From: Myxococcales bacterium
GTDB taxonomy: Bacteria; Myxococcota_A; Polyangia; Polyangiales; JAFGIB01
NCBI GenBank assembly: GCA_028817905.1
Contig: JAPPOR010000171.1
Location: forward strand, 1-58,192
Reading direction: 5' to 3'
Length of the DNA stretch: 58,192 bases
The position numbers and the translations under genes are program-made. Below, piece after piece: positions 23,706-31,922 of this stretch; position 1 is the stretch's first letter, and each line of letters starts with the position of its first letter. The notes beneath the pieces are model-generated. The model had not been told where the DNA came from, searched no databases, and saw only the letters and a program-made list of their open reading frames with translations.

Positions 23706-25295
23706 CTACTTCTTGCCGAACAGCTTGCCCAGCAGCCCCTTTGGCTCTTCTTTCTTTCTGCGCCCCTTGGCCTTGCCAGCTTGGGGCCGCAGGCTTTGGC
23801 CGCGCATGTGCGCGATGCGGACTTCGCGCGCGGCATCCAAGTTGTTGGGGTTGATGCGCACCACTTCGCGGAAGTGATCCAACGCCTCCTTTGTCCGCCC
23901 CATGCGCCTGAGGATCTGGGCCTTGTAGAGGTGGGCCTTCTCGTGGTTAGCGTGCAGCTCCAGAGCCGTCTCGCAGGCGGCGAGCATCTCGTCGTAGGGC
24001 GCCCGCACGCCCGGCTTGGTCGGGTACTTTTGCATTAGCAACCACCCGTACATGGCGTGGTAGTCAGGCTCGTCCTTCGTGACATCCAGGATGCGTTTGA
24101 GCGCTTCGAGGGCCGCCTCGTACTGGTGTTTGCGAGTCATGACCAGGACACGCTCGTACTCCATTGCGCTGTCGAGGATCCGCTGCATCAGCCGGTCGGT
24201 CGCCGGTGTGCCCCCGCCTTCGCGCACCGTTTGGATGTACTGCAGACGCTGCTTTTCGTCGCTCAGACAACTGTATGCTTCGTTCATGTACCCGAAGATT
24301 GTCTGGACGTAGGGCCGCAAGGCTGACATCTCTGCAGGCAGACGGTCGGGATGCCATTCTTTGGCGAGCTTCGGGAACTGCGCTTTTGCGTCGCCCACCT
24401 TGGCGCTCTTCGGGAGCCCAAGCATCTCGAAGTAGTTCTCATTGTCGATCAGCTTGCCCTTGGTGACGATCCCAAGCCACCGTTTTCGCAGCTCTTCGTC
24501 CAGGTTCGCGGGTGGTGGCGGGATGTCGCTGAAACCGCTCTCGCCGCGACCGCCTTCCTCGGGGGGATCGCTTTCCGGAAGCACGGCCGGATGGGCCGCA
24601 GGCACGCTGTCGGGAACGACAGCGGGGTGCTTCTGCACGGGCTCGGGTTCGGCTGTCTGTCGATTGGCGGCCTGTTGGGGGGAAGGTGGCGGTGGTGGGG
24701 GTTGAGCCGTCATCGGGGTTACCGACTTGCTGATGACCAGCAAGTAGATAGTGCGCAGTGCGCTCATCTGTTCAAGCGAACTGCCTGCCACCAACGATTC
24801 GAGCGTCTGGGGGCCAGCGCCGAGCAGATCGAACAGCGCACGCTCTTCCGGGGTGAAGCCAAAACGCTCGGGATCGACGTTTGGCTGCAGCGCCAGCGAG
24901 TTGTTCGCGATGCGCCCAAGCACCTCCGCCACGACGTCGTCACGGGCTTCGTGGTTTCGTAGGGCTTCGGCGATCAAGGCCAGGGGGTCAATGCGCCCCG
25001 ACAGACGCCCTTCGGCATCTCCCAACAAGTTGCCCTCGTAGAACGCATAGGGGGCTGTTCTGCGCGCGAAGATCCGCAGCAGTGCGCTGTGAAGGTCGCG
25101 GGCCGGTTCGACGACTCGCGCGCCCACAGGCCGGCCCTTGAACAGCAGAATGCGGTCCTGGCGCTTGTCGCCTTCCGCTGCAGCGTCCGGCCACACCGCT
25201 AGGGTGCCCGATAGCCCGCGTTGTTCGAGATACATGAGCAGGTGCGGGAAGGGCGTCTTCTGCAGACTGCCGGATGCCAAGGGTTCTTGCGTCAT
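23706..25295 (-). CDS. DUF4388-like / DnaJ-domain / TPR protein
   Basis: This 529-residue cytoplasmic protein starts with a region of about 150 residues of DUF4388/PATAN-like pattern (SLQKTPFPHLLMYLEQRGLSGTLAVWP... ILLFKGRPVGARV). A helical segment and a Pro-rich linker (about 195-265) follow. A J domain comes next (ENYFEMLGLPKSAKVGDAKAQFPKLAKEWHPDRLP) with the HPD motif that stimulates DnaK ATPase. The C-terminal third holds tetratricopeptide-like helices (YEAALEALKRILDVTKDEPDYHAMYGWLLMQK, EKAHLYKAQILRRMGRTKEALDHFREVVRINPNNLDAAREVR). The basic tail ends in KGLLGKLFGKK. Such proteins are common in Myxococcota, and some relatives act with gliding or signalling systems. The start is the ATG at 25295. 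Confidence 0.8.
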   Translation of the reverse strand: MTQEPLASGSLQKTPFPHLLMYLEQRGLSGTLAVWPDAAAEGDKRQDRILLFKGRPVGARVVEPARDLHSALLRIFARRTAPYAFYEGNLLGDAEGRLSGRIDPLALIAEALRNHEARDDVVAEVLGRIANNSLALQPNVDPERFGFTPEERALFDLLGAGPQTLESLVAGSSLEQMSALRTIYLLVISKSVTPMTAQPPPPPPSPQQAANRQTAEPEPVQKHPAVVPDSVPAAHPAVLPESDPPEEGGRGESGFSDIPPPPANLDEELRKRWLGIVTKGKLIDNENYFEMLGLPKSAKVGDAKAQFPKLAKEWHPDRLPAEMSALRPYVQTIFGYMNEAYSCLSDEKQRLQYIQTVREGGGTPATDRLMQRILDSAMEYERVLVMTRKHQYEAALEALKRILDVTKDEPDYHAMYGWLLMQKYPTKPGVRAPYDEMLAACETALELHANHEKAHLYKAQILRRMGRTKEALDHFREVVRINPNNLDAAREVRIAHMRGQSLRPQAGKAKGRRKKEEPKGLLGKLFGKK

Positions 25296-25526
25296 TCGAG
25301 GCGGGCTAGGGCGAGGTCGTCGCGCAGAGGCTCCGCGGGGTGCGCGGAAGCAGCGGGAATGCTTAGGATATCCCGGCGCGCACGAGGTGGTCCATGACAA
25401 ATGCGCGTGGCTTACATCGCGACGGGTGGCAGTGCCCATGTGCGCCCAGGTACGCACGCCCGTGTTTGCTCAGGTTTTGCGCCTGGCGTCGGAGCCCGTG
25501 TACATGGACGTAGGTTGCGGATAGAG

Positions 25527-26480
25527 ATGGCGTCTGTGGCGGACGACAGAGCCAGGATGGAGCGCGACCTGCTGCGGTCGGCAGGTCGTTGCATTGCGGA
25601 CTACTCTTTGATCGAGCCGGGCGATCGCATCATGGTGTGCCTGAGCGGCGGCAAGGACAGCTACACGATGCTGCAGCTGTTGGGGCGCTTGCAGCGGCGG
25701 GCCCCCGTCTCTTTCGAGTTGCTGGCTGTGCACCTCGATCAAGGTCAACCGGGCTATGATGGCGCTCCGCTTGAGGCGTGGTTGGCCTCCGAGGGATACG
25801 CGTACCGAATCCTGCGCGAGGACACCTACAGTGTGGTGCTGCGCAACGTACCCGAGGGGCGCACCTATTGTAGCGTGTGCTCTCGGTTGCGCCGTGGCGT
25901 CCTATACAACGCTGCCGAAGCCCTTGGCTGCACGAAGATCGCGCTGGGGCACCACCGAGACGACGCGATTGAGACCCTCATGCTCAACCTCATGTACACA
26001 GGCACCCTAGCGGCGATGCCACCCAAACTGGTGAGTGACGACCGCCGCAACGTGGTGATCCGACCCCTGCTGCTATGCGCGGAGGAGGCCATTGCACGAT
26101 ACGCGGCTGCTTGCGCGTTCCCGGTTCTGCCCTGCAACCTTTGCTCGAGCCAAGACAACCTCAAACGCAAGCAAGTCAAGCGCGTGCTGTCAGAGCTGGA
26201 GGCGCTGTCGCCCCGCTTACGCCAGAGCATGCTGGCCGCGATCACGCGCGTGCGCCCCTCGCAGCTGGGGGACGTGGACCTGTGGCGGGCACTGTCATTG
26301 CCGGTGTCCGGTCTTGGGGACGGCCAAGCGGGCGGCCTTGGGGGCGATCAAGGGCGCGCCCGGGTGGCTCCCTCGGGGGCCGCCGTCGGTCCGGAAGAGG
26401 ACGAATTGGCCGCTGCATCGGAGGGCACCGCCTTTTCGTTGTCCTATCGGCGCAAGCGGTTACCCTTGCTCGCGGAATGA
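25527..26480 (+). CDS. ttcA: tRNA 2-thiocytidine synthetase TtcA
   Basis: This 317-residue enzyme of the PP-loop family thiolates cytidine 32 of certain tRNAs using an Fe-S cluster. The ATP-binding PP-loop is LSGGKDSYTML (residues 39-49). The three cluster cysteines fit C115 and C118 (TYCSVCSRLRRG) and C203 (LPCNLCSSQ). GHHRDDAIETLMLNLMYTG is the family's second motif. A Gly/Ala-rich C-terminal extension of about 50 residues follows. The ATG at 25527 is chosen; frame upstream to 25401 lacks family likeness. The stop overlaps the start of the next gene by four bases (ATGA). Confidence 0.9.
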   Translation: MASVADDRARMERDLLRSAGRCIADYSLIEPGDRIMVCLSGGKDSYTMLQLLGRLQRRAPVSFELLAVHLDQGQPGYDGAPLEAWLASEGYAYRILREDTYSVVLRNVPEGRTYCSVCSRLRRGVLYNAAEALGCTKIALGHHRDDAIETLMLNLMYTGTLAAMPPKLVSDDRRNVVIRPLLLCAEEAIARYAAACAFPVLPCNLCSSQDNLKRKQVKRVLSELEALSPRLRQSMLAAITRVRPSQLGDVDLWRALSLPVSGLGDGQAGGLGGDQGRARVAPSGAAVGPEEDELAAASEGTAFSLSYRRKRLPLLAE

Positions 26481-27637
26481 CCGACTTGCGTTCTTGGGCG
26501 GCTCGGCGGCCTCGGTGGACCGCATTCGCATGCTTGACTGCCTCGCTGCTCGCTTCGCTGCTTGCTGGCGGCCCAGCCGCGGGACAGCCACGGCCGATGT
26601 CCGTGAGCCGCCAGTTCGCGCCTGCGCTCGACGATGCGGGATTCGTCGGGATGCAGGGTACGCCGACACCGGGCCACCTGCGCTACACCGGCGTGTTGGG
26701 ATTCGACTACTCCGTCGACGAGGCGCAGCGCACCGGGCCTGATGGACGCCCGCTACGCATCGATCGGCGCCTGCGTACGGACGTCTCCGTGCAGTTGGGT
26801 ATCGGTGCCCGTCTTGCCGTTGCAGCAACGATACCGGTGGTTCTCCATCAGGCCAGTCAAGAGCCAGTCGTGCTCGCCGTGCCCCCGAGTACCCGCAGTC
26901 TTGCATCGACCGGTCTGGGCGACGTGCGACTGCAGAGCCGCTACCGTCTGCTCGGAACAGTGGCGGATCGCACGGGGGTGAAGGCTGACGGGCCGGGGCT
27001 CGGGGTGCTCTTCGCACTCGACGTTCCGACCGGCGATCCGAAGGACCACACTGGTGAGCATGGTGCGCGCACCGAGGTCGCGGCGCTGGCAGATTTCCAG
27101 GTTTTGGGAGCCGGGGCAGGGGTCAAGGTGGGTTGGCTGCATCGGGCGGTGCCCAACCACGTTGCCGGCTTCGAGCTCGCCGATCGCCTAGTCTATGGCG
27201 CGGCGGTACGCATGCCGATGCCGTTCTTTCCTCCCTTGAGCGCGCTGGTCGAGCTGCGTGGCGAGGCGGATTTCATATCTAGCGAGGGTTCCCCTGTCGA
27301 GCTCCTGCTGGGGGGAAGGCTGCGAGCTGGTGATTGGACGCTGGGACTTTCGGGCGGGCTTGGCCTAGCGACCCCGTTGGGGCAGCCAGGCGGCCGTGTG
27401 ATGGTGTACGTCCGTATGTCGCCGCCTGACCCGGACACCGACGGTGACGGCGTGCCGGATGGCTCCGATGGCTGTCCCTTCCTACCCGAGGATTTGGACG
27501 GATTCGAGGACGGCGACGGGTGCGAGGACCCGGATAACGACAATGACATGGTTCCCGACGTGGATGACTTGTGTCCGAACGAAGAGGCGCTTGTCGATCG
27601 TGATGACAATGAAGATGGGTGTACGGATCCTGAATGA
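26477..27637 (+). CDS. Outer-membrane beta-barrel protein with thrombospondin type 3 repeats
   Basis: This 386-residue protein has a signal peptide (about residues 1-37, ending AAGQP). A beta-rich region of about 270 residues follows, with alternating hydrophobic strands typical of an outer-membrane barrel (GLGDVRLQSRYRLLG, GAGAGVKVGWLHRAV). The C-terminus is made of calcium-binding Asp-rich repeats: DPDTDGDGVPDGSDGCP, then DLDGFEDGDGCEDPDNDNDMVPDVDDLCP and DNEDGCTDPE. In Myxococcota such repeats usually link a barrel to an OmpA peptidoglycan-binding domain, which is absent here. Its start overlaps ttcA by four bases and its end overlaps the next lipoprotein gene by 23 bases in another frame. 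Confidence 0.75.
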   Translation: MTDLRSWAARRPRWTAFACLTASLLASLLAGGPAAGQPRPMSVSRQFAPALDDAGFVGMQGTPTPGHLRYTGVLGFDYSVDEAQRTGPDGRPLRIDRRLRTDVSVQLGIGARLAVAATIPVVLHQASQEPVVLAVPPSTRSLASTGLGDVRLQSRYRLLGTVADRTGVKADGPGLGVLFALDVPTGDPKDHTGEHGARTEVAALADFQVLGAGAGVKVGWLHRAVPNHVAGFELADRLVYGAAVRMPMPFFPPLSALVELRGEADFISSEGSPVELLLGGRLRAGDWTLGLSGGLGLATPLGQPGGRVMVYVRMSPPDPDTDGDGVPDGSDGCPFLPEDLDGFEDGDGCEDPDNDNDMVPDVDDLCPNEEALVDRDDNEDGCTDPE

Positions 27638-28262
27638 GACGCTCCTGACGCTTGGCTTGGTCCTCGTGGCCGGATTGAGCGCGTGTACTCCGCAGGGCGA
27701 CCCCGCGCTTTCGCCGGAAGGCTACTCCGACGACTTCGAACGCGAAAAGCTGGGTTCCGATTGGCACGTCACCGGTGGACGCTACGCGATCAAGCGCGGA
27801 ATGTTGAATGTGAGCCGCGCGCGCAACAGACCAATGTGGTTGCGGCGCACCTTGCCTCACGACGTGCGCATCGAGGTCGACGTGCGTAGCGAGTCGAAAG
27901 AGGGTGACATCAAACTCGAGCTATTTGGCGATGGCGTTTCGAAGGCTACCAGTACGAGCTACACCGCGACCGGCTACGTTGTGATCTTCGGGGGTTGGAA
28001 AAACACACTCAACGTACTGGCTCGCATGGACGAGCACGGGGATGACCGTGTGGTGGGTCCACCTCACAAGGTCGTACCCGGGAAGACCTACCACATGAAA
28101 ATTGAGCGCCGGGGAGGTACCATTACAGCGTGGGTCGATGATCATGAGCTGGTTCGCATGGAAGATCCCAAGCCGCTATACGGGCCCGGACATGATCATT
28201 TCGGCTTCAACAACTGGCAGAGCGAGCTCTGGTTCGACAACCTTAGGATACAACCCCTGTAG
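27615..28262 (+). CDS. Lipoprotein with concanavalin-like (jellyroll) domain
   Basis: This 215-residue protein begins MGVRILNETLLTLGLVLVAGLSACTPQG, a lipoprotein signal with lipobox LSAC. The mature part (YSDDFEREKLGSDWHVTGGRYAIKRGMLNVSRARNRPMWLRRTLPHDVRIEVDVRSES...) resembles DUF1080/laminin-G-like jellyroll domains that bind or cleave sugars. The ending FGFNNWQSELWFDNLRIQPL is typical of the fold's last strands. The start is ambiguous: ATGs at 27603, 27609 and 27615 all lie inside the end of the preceding gene; I chose the last. It probably shares an operon with the outer-membrane protein. Confidence 0.75.
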   Translation: MGVRILNETLLTLGLVLVAGLSACTPQGDPALSPEGYSDDFEREKLGSDWHVTGGRYAIKRGMLNVSRARNRPMWLRRTLPHDVRIEVDVRSESKEGDIKLELFGDGVSKATSTSYTATGYVVIFGGWKNTLNVLARMDEHGDDRVVGPPHKVVPGKTYHMKIERRGGTITAWVDDHELVRMEDPKPLYGPGHDHFGFNNWQSELWFDNLRIQPL

Positions 28263-28268
28263 ACGCTG

Positions 28269-29336
28269 ATGGACGCAAAGCAGCTTGACGCACAGATCGC
28301 GGATGCCGAGATCCGTTTGAAGCGTCTTCGTGTGCTGTACGATCAGTGGTTCACGGGAATTGAACGCATCGAGCCGCAGCAGCAACGCGACCAGTTCGAG
28401 CGTCTTCTCAAGCAGCTGCAGCGCGAGCCTACCGCCAACACCGCTGTTCGTTTTCGACTGCAGCAGCTGCAGCAGCGCTATACGAGCTACAGCACCTATT
28501 GGAAGCGAGTATCACGTCAGATAGAGGAGGGGACCTATCGTCGCGACGTGCAAAAGGCCAAGCGGCAGCGCGCACGGCGCCGTGAAATCGAAAACGAAAA
28601 TCATGAGAGCACGCGTGATGCTTTCGAGCTCGATCTCGACATCGAAGTCGATATGGACAGCGCACTCGATGACGCGCTGGCCTCCGTGATGACAAAAAGC
28701 GCCGTTCCGCCAGCTCAGGGGGCGCTCCAGGCGGCGCCCCCAGTGGCGGCCGTGCCGGCGGGGGCGGTCGCCGGTGAATCACCACGGACGGTTGCGGTCG
28801 CTGCTGCCAGCGTCGCGCAGGGCGCGGCGCGCGCCCCCGCAACCGGGGCTTCCTTGACGGGTGGCCCCGCAGGGACGAGTGCCTCGCGGGCCAGCTCGAG
28901 CCGGCGTTTTCCGCGCCCATCGACGGCCGGTGCGCCGGCCTCGGGGCCCCCGCCCAAGGGAAAGGGAGCCGGTGCTTCGGCTTCTTCGCCGTCCGCCCCG
29001 GTCTCCGCCGGAGTGAGCATGCGCGTTCCGCCACCTGCCGCGGCCCCATCACGTCGGCCTCTACCGGACTCCGCGGGCCAGCCCGACAGGCCCGACCGGC
29101 GCGCATCGAGGCAGCAGCCTGGGGTGAGCGACCAGGAGATCCGGGCGATCTACGATCGCTACATCGCCGCGCGCAAGCGCAATTCTGAACGCACGGACAA
29201 CGTACGTATCGAGACCGTTGCAAAAAGCGTCCGTGGCATGATGCCCAAGTTGACGCAGAAGCATGCGGGCAAGCAGATCGATTTCGAGATCGTGGTGCGC
29301 GGTGGCAAGGTGGCCCTGAAACCCGTCCCCAAGTAG
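28269..29336 (+). CDS. MXAN_5187-like protein with disordered middle
   Basis: This 355-residue protein has a helical N-terminal domain of about 105 residues (DAQIADAEIRLKRLRVLYDQWFTGIERIEP... RYTSYSTYWKRVSRQIEEGTYRRDVQKAKRQRARR). A disordered Ala/Pro/Ser-rich linker runs from about 140 to 275. The C-terminal domain is conserved-looking (VSDQEIRAIYDRYIAARKRNSERTDNVRIETVAKSVRGMMPKLTQKHAGKQIDFEIVVRGGKVALKPVPK). This two-part layout resembles the Myxococcus MXAN_5187 family, whose function I do not know. No signal peptide is visible. It starts six bases after the lipoprotein gene. The name is from memory of the pattern and needs a profile search. Confidence 0.6.
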   Translation: MDAKQLDAQIADAEIRLKRLRVLYDQWFTGIERIEPQQQRDQFERLLKQLQREPTANTAVRFRLQQLQQRYTSYSTYWKRVSRQIEEGTYRRDVQKAKRQRARRREIENENHESTRDAFELDLDIEVDMDSALDDALASVMTKSAVPPAQGALQAAPPVAAVPAGAVAGESPRTVAVAAASVAQGAARAPATGASLTGGPAGTSASRASSSRRFPRPSTAGAPASGPPPKGKGAGASASSPSAPVSAGVSMRVPPPAAAPSRRPLPDSAGQPDRPDRRASRQQPGVSDQEIRAIYDRYIAARKRNSERTDNVRIETVAKSVRGMMPKLTQKHAGKQIDFEIVVRGGKVALKPVPK

Positions 29337-29345
29337 ACTCGGCCC

Positions 29346-30284
29346 GTGTCAGGCCCCAAGCTTCATCCTCAGGCTCAAGCCGTCCTGGACGCCCACCGTG
29401 CGGCCGGTGAAACACCGCTGACCCTCGACGCCTTCCGTCGCGAAGCGGCCAAGCGCCCCCCGCTGCCCGGTCCCGACCTGCGCTCCGCGGACTACGAGGT
29501 GCACGGTGCTGGTGGGGGGAAGTTTGCGGTCCGGGTCTACTGGCCCGATGGAACCGGCCCCTTCCCCGCCTTGGTCTACCTGCATGGGGGGGGCTTCGTA
29601 GTGGGATCCGTTGAGACCCACGATGGATTCTGTCGCACGCTTGCCGCGGAGCTTGGTTGTGTGGTGGCGTCGATCGGCTATCGGCTGGCTCCGGAGCACA
29701 GGTTTCCCATCCCGGTCGCCGATGCCTATACGGGTCTGTCGTGGGTGCATGAGAGCGCAGACGAGATCAACGTCGATCATACCCGCCTGGCGGTGGGAGG
29801 TGACAGCGCCGGTGCTAACCTAGCGACGGTGACCGCGAGGCAGGCCAAAGAGCGCCGCGGCCCACCGCTTAATTTTCAGGTCTTGTACTACCCAGTGACC
29901 GACTTGCGGGCGCTGGACACTCCTTCCTACCGTGAGTTCGGCAAGCAAGGGTCCTTCTTGACTCGGGCAGAGATGTCGTGGCTACGCGATCAGTACTTGG
30001 CAGATGCAGCGCAGCGCAACGATCCGTCGGTGTCCCCCCTGGTGGCAACGAACCTGATCGGTTTGCCGCCTACCTACCTCGTCACGGCAGAATGCGATCC
30101 GCTGCGAGACGAGGGCGAAGCCTATGCGGCCGCCCTCTCCGCCTCCGGAGTGCAGACGACCGCAGAGCGCTTTGCCGGCCAGCTCCACGGTTTTGTGCGC
30201 ATGTACGATCGGATCGACGCGGGGCGAGCCGTGATCGCGCGCACCGCTGAGCTCATGCGCCCGGCGCTTGGCTTGGGCGCCTGA
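29346..30284 (+). CDS. HSL-family alpha/beta hydrolase (carboxylesterase)
   Basis: This 312-residue hydrolase of the hormone-sensitive-lipase family has the oxyanion motif YLHGGGFVVGS (about residues 78-88) and nucleophile elbow GGDSAGANLA (Ser about 155). Its likely acid is in TAECDPLRDEGEAYA and the catalytic His is in GQLHGFVRM. It should cleave short-chain esters, or possibly amides. The GTG start at 29346 is nine bases after the previous stop; no ATG lies nearby. It has no signal peptide, so it is cytoplasmic. The sulfatase gene follows 18 bases later, and the two may act on related ester substrates. Confidence 0.88.
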   Translation: MSGPKLHPQAQAVLDAHRAAGETPLTLDAFRREAAKRPPLPGPDLRSADYEVHGAGGGKFAVRVYWPDGTGPFPALVYLHGGGFVVGSVETHDGFCRTLAAELGCVVASIGYRLAPEHRFPIPVADAYTGLSWVHESADEINVDHTRLAVGGDSAGANLATVTARQAKERRGPPLNFQVLYYPVTDLRALDTPSYREFGKQGSFLTRAEMSWLRDQYLADAAQRNDPSVSPLVATNLIGLPPTYLVTAECDPLRDEGEAYAAALSASGVQTTAERFAGQLHGFVRMYDRIDAGRAVIARTAELMRPALGLGA

Positions 30285-30302
30285 GAGGGGAACCGTCGGA
30301 AC

Positions 30303-31760
30303 ATGCGCGTCCTATACATCGACATCGATACGCTGCGCCCGGACCATCTGGGATGCTACGGCTACCATCGCAACACCAGCCCGAACATCGACAGGGTTGC
30401 GCGGAATGCGGTGCGATTCACCAACTGCTATGCATCCGATACCCCGTGCCTGCCGAGCAGGATGGCGCTCCTGACGGGTCGCTTCGGAATTCACAACGGC
30501 GTCGTTGGGCACGGTGGCTCCGCGGCCGAGCTCCGGCTGGAAGGGCCGAGCCGGGGATTTTCGTCTCGTGTGGCGCGTGAGAGCCTCTTCGCTCAGGTGA
30601 GGCGCGCGGGGCTTCATACGGTGACCCTGAGTGCGTTTGCCGAGCGGCACAGCGCGTTCGCCTGGTACGCTGGCTTTAACGAGCACGCCATGGTGCCCAA
30701 GCGAGGCCTGGAGGGGGCGGATGAAGTGTGTGCGCTTGCGAGTAACTGGCTCGCCCGTTGCGGAACACGCAGCGATTGGTTTCTACACTTGCATCTGTGG
30801 GACCCCCACACGCCCTATCGCGCGCCTGAGGCGTTTGGGGAGCCGTTCGCGCAAGAGCCCGTGCCCCATTGGTTGACCGAGGAGGTGCGGGCTTCACACT
30901 ATCGTGGCTACGGCCCACACAGCGCGCGGGAGGCGGTGGGTTTCTCGACCGATTACCCCTGGGGGAACTATCCGCGTCAGCCTCGGGAGCTCCCAGATAT
31001 GGACAGTGTGCGGAGCATGTTCGACGGCTACGACACGGGCATCCGGTTCGCGGACGAGCACCTGGGGCGGCTCTTCAACCAGATGGCCGACCAGAATATC
31101 CTCGATGACGCAGTGATCATCATCACGAGTGACCACGGGGAGAACCTGGGTGAGCTCAACGTGTACTGCGACCATCACACTGCCGACCAACACACCGCCA
31201 ACGTGCCGATGATCGTCCGCTTTCCCGGCCACGGCGCGCGGGTGGATTCGGGCTTGTACTATCAGATCGACATCGCCGCGACCTTGCTGCGGTTGCTGGG
31301 AGGCAATGTTCCTGAGGGGTGGGATGCCCGGGAAAGCGCGGGGGCTTTTGCGGCGGGCGCCTCCGCCGGAAGGGATCATCTCGTGCTGTCGCAGGCGGCT
31401 TGGACGTGCCAGCGTGCCGTCCGCTTCGAGGACTATCTGTGGCTTCGAACCTACCATGATGGCTACCATGGCTATCCCGAGTCGATGCTGTTCGATCTAG
31501 TGGTCGACCCCCACGAGCAGCAGAATCTCGCGCCCCAGCAGCCGGACACGGTTCGTCGCGCGCAATCGCTGCTGGACGCGTGGCGCGCCGACATGCTGCC
31601 CGAGGGTAGCGGGCTCGAGGACCCGCTCGACGTGGTGATGCGGGAGGGCGGGCCCTTCCACGTACGCGGGCAGCTGCCCGCGTATTTGGCTCGTCTGCGA
31701 GCGACCGGTCGCGCACAGGCGGCTGAGGCGCTGGCCCGCATCCATCACCAAGGCACGTGA
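30303..31760 (+). CDS. Type I sulfatase
   Basis: This 485-residue enzyme of the alkaline phosphatase superfamily has the metal-binding start LYIDIDTLRPDHLGCYG (Asp7, Asp9) and the formylglycine motif CLPSR (Cys49-Arg53) in DTPCLPSRMALLTGR. That Cys needs oxidation by a sulfatase-maturing enzyme, which is not in the window. IIITSDHGENLGE supplies further metal ligands. It lacks a signal peptide, so it may act in the cytoplasm. The last residues, LARIHHQGT, are encoded by the terminal repeat of the fold-back element; the RadC gene ends with a similar ARIHPQGAR. A good ribosome site (GAGGGG) lies before the ATG. Confidence 0.88.
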   Translation: MRVLYIDIDTLRPDHLGCYGYHRNTSPNIDRVARNAVRFTNCYASDTPCLPSRMALLTGRFGIHNGVVGHGGSAAELRLEGPSRGFSSRVARESLFAQVRRAGLHTVTLSAFAERHSAFAWYAGFNEHAMVPKRGLEGADEVCALASNWLARCGTRSDWFLHLHLWDPHTPYRAPEAFGEPFAQEPVPHWLTEEVRASHYRGYGPHSAREAVGFSTDYPWGNYPRQPRELPDMDSVRSMFDGYDTGIRFADEHLGRLFNQMADQNILDDAVIIITSDHGENLGELNVYCDHHTADQHTANVPMIVRFPGHGARVDSGLYYQIDIAATLLRLLGGNVPEGWDARESAGAFAAGASAGRDHLVLSQAAWTCQRAVRFEDYLWLRTYHDGYHGYPESMLFDLVVDPHEQQNLAPQQPDTVRRAQSLLDAWRADMLPEGSGLEDPLDVVMREGGPFHVRGQLPAYLARLRATGRAQAAEALARIHHQGT

Positions 31761-31870
31761 TGATCGTGCAAGTGATCGATTTCGCAGGGGTTTCGGTGAG
31801 GGAAGGGAATACTCGCCGTATTCTCGACCGAGGCGAAAGCGCGCGCGAGTTGGTGATGGATGCGCGCTAG
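31731..31870 (+). repeat. Fold-back dispersed repeat, copy 2 (complete)
   Basis: The 140-base element is bounded by imperfect 21-base inverted repeats (31,731-31,751 and 31,850-31,870; 19 of 21 match), with CGCATCCATCACCAA / TTGGTGATGGATGCG perfect over 15. Inside lies the core GGGAATACTCGCCGTATT, with AATAC/GTATT able to pair, followed by CTCGACCGAGGCGAAAGC. The left end overlaps the last ten sulfatase codons and the stop. It shares family members with 1-108, 22,703-22,868 and 48,968-49,124. Confidence 0.85.
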
Positions 31871-31895
31871 CCCGCATCCATGCGAGCCACCAAAC
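31866..31895 (-). repeat. Right end of a second fold-back element, minus orientation
   Basis: On the minus strand this reads TTTGGTG, six extra bases (GCTCGC), then ATGGATGCGGGCTAG, that is the family's right terminus with an insertion. It abuts the right end of copy 2 so that the two form a near-palindrome centred on GCTAGC. It lies 27 bases after the DUF849 stop, in sense orientation to that gene. The rest of this second element is missing. Confidence 0.55.
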
Positions 31896-31922
31896 TTGAA
31901 GGCCGAGAGCGGGCGGCTGGCA

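Noticed and set aside
27444-27614. Longer N-terminus for the lipoprotein gene
   Set aside because: It would overlap the calcium-repeat gene fully and push the lipoprotein signal to the interior.
28429-29415. 328-residue minus-strand frame
   Set aside because: Antisense to the MXAN_5187-like gene, open because of its Ala/Pro/Ser-rich linker.
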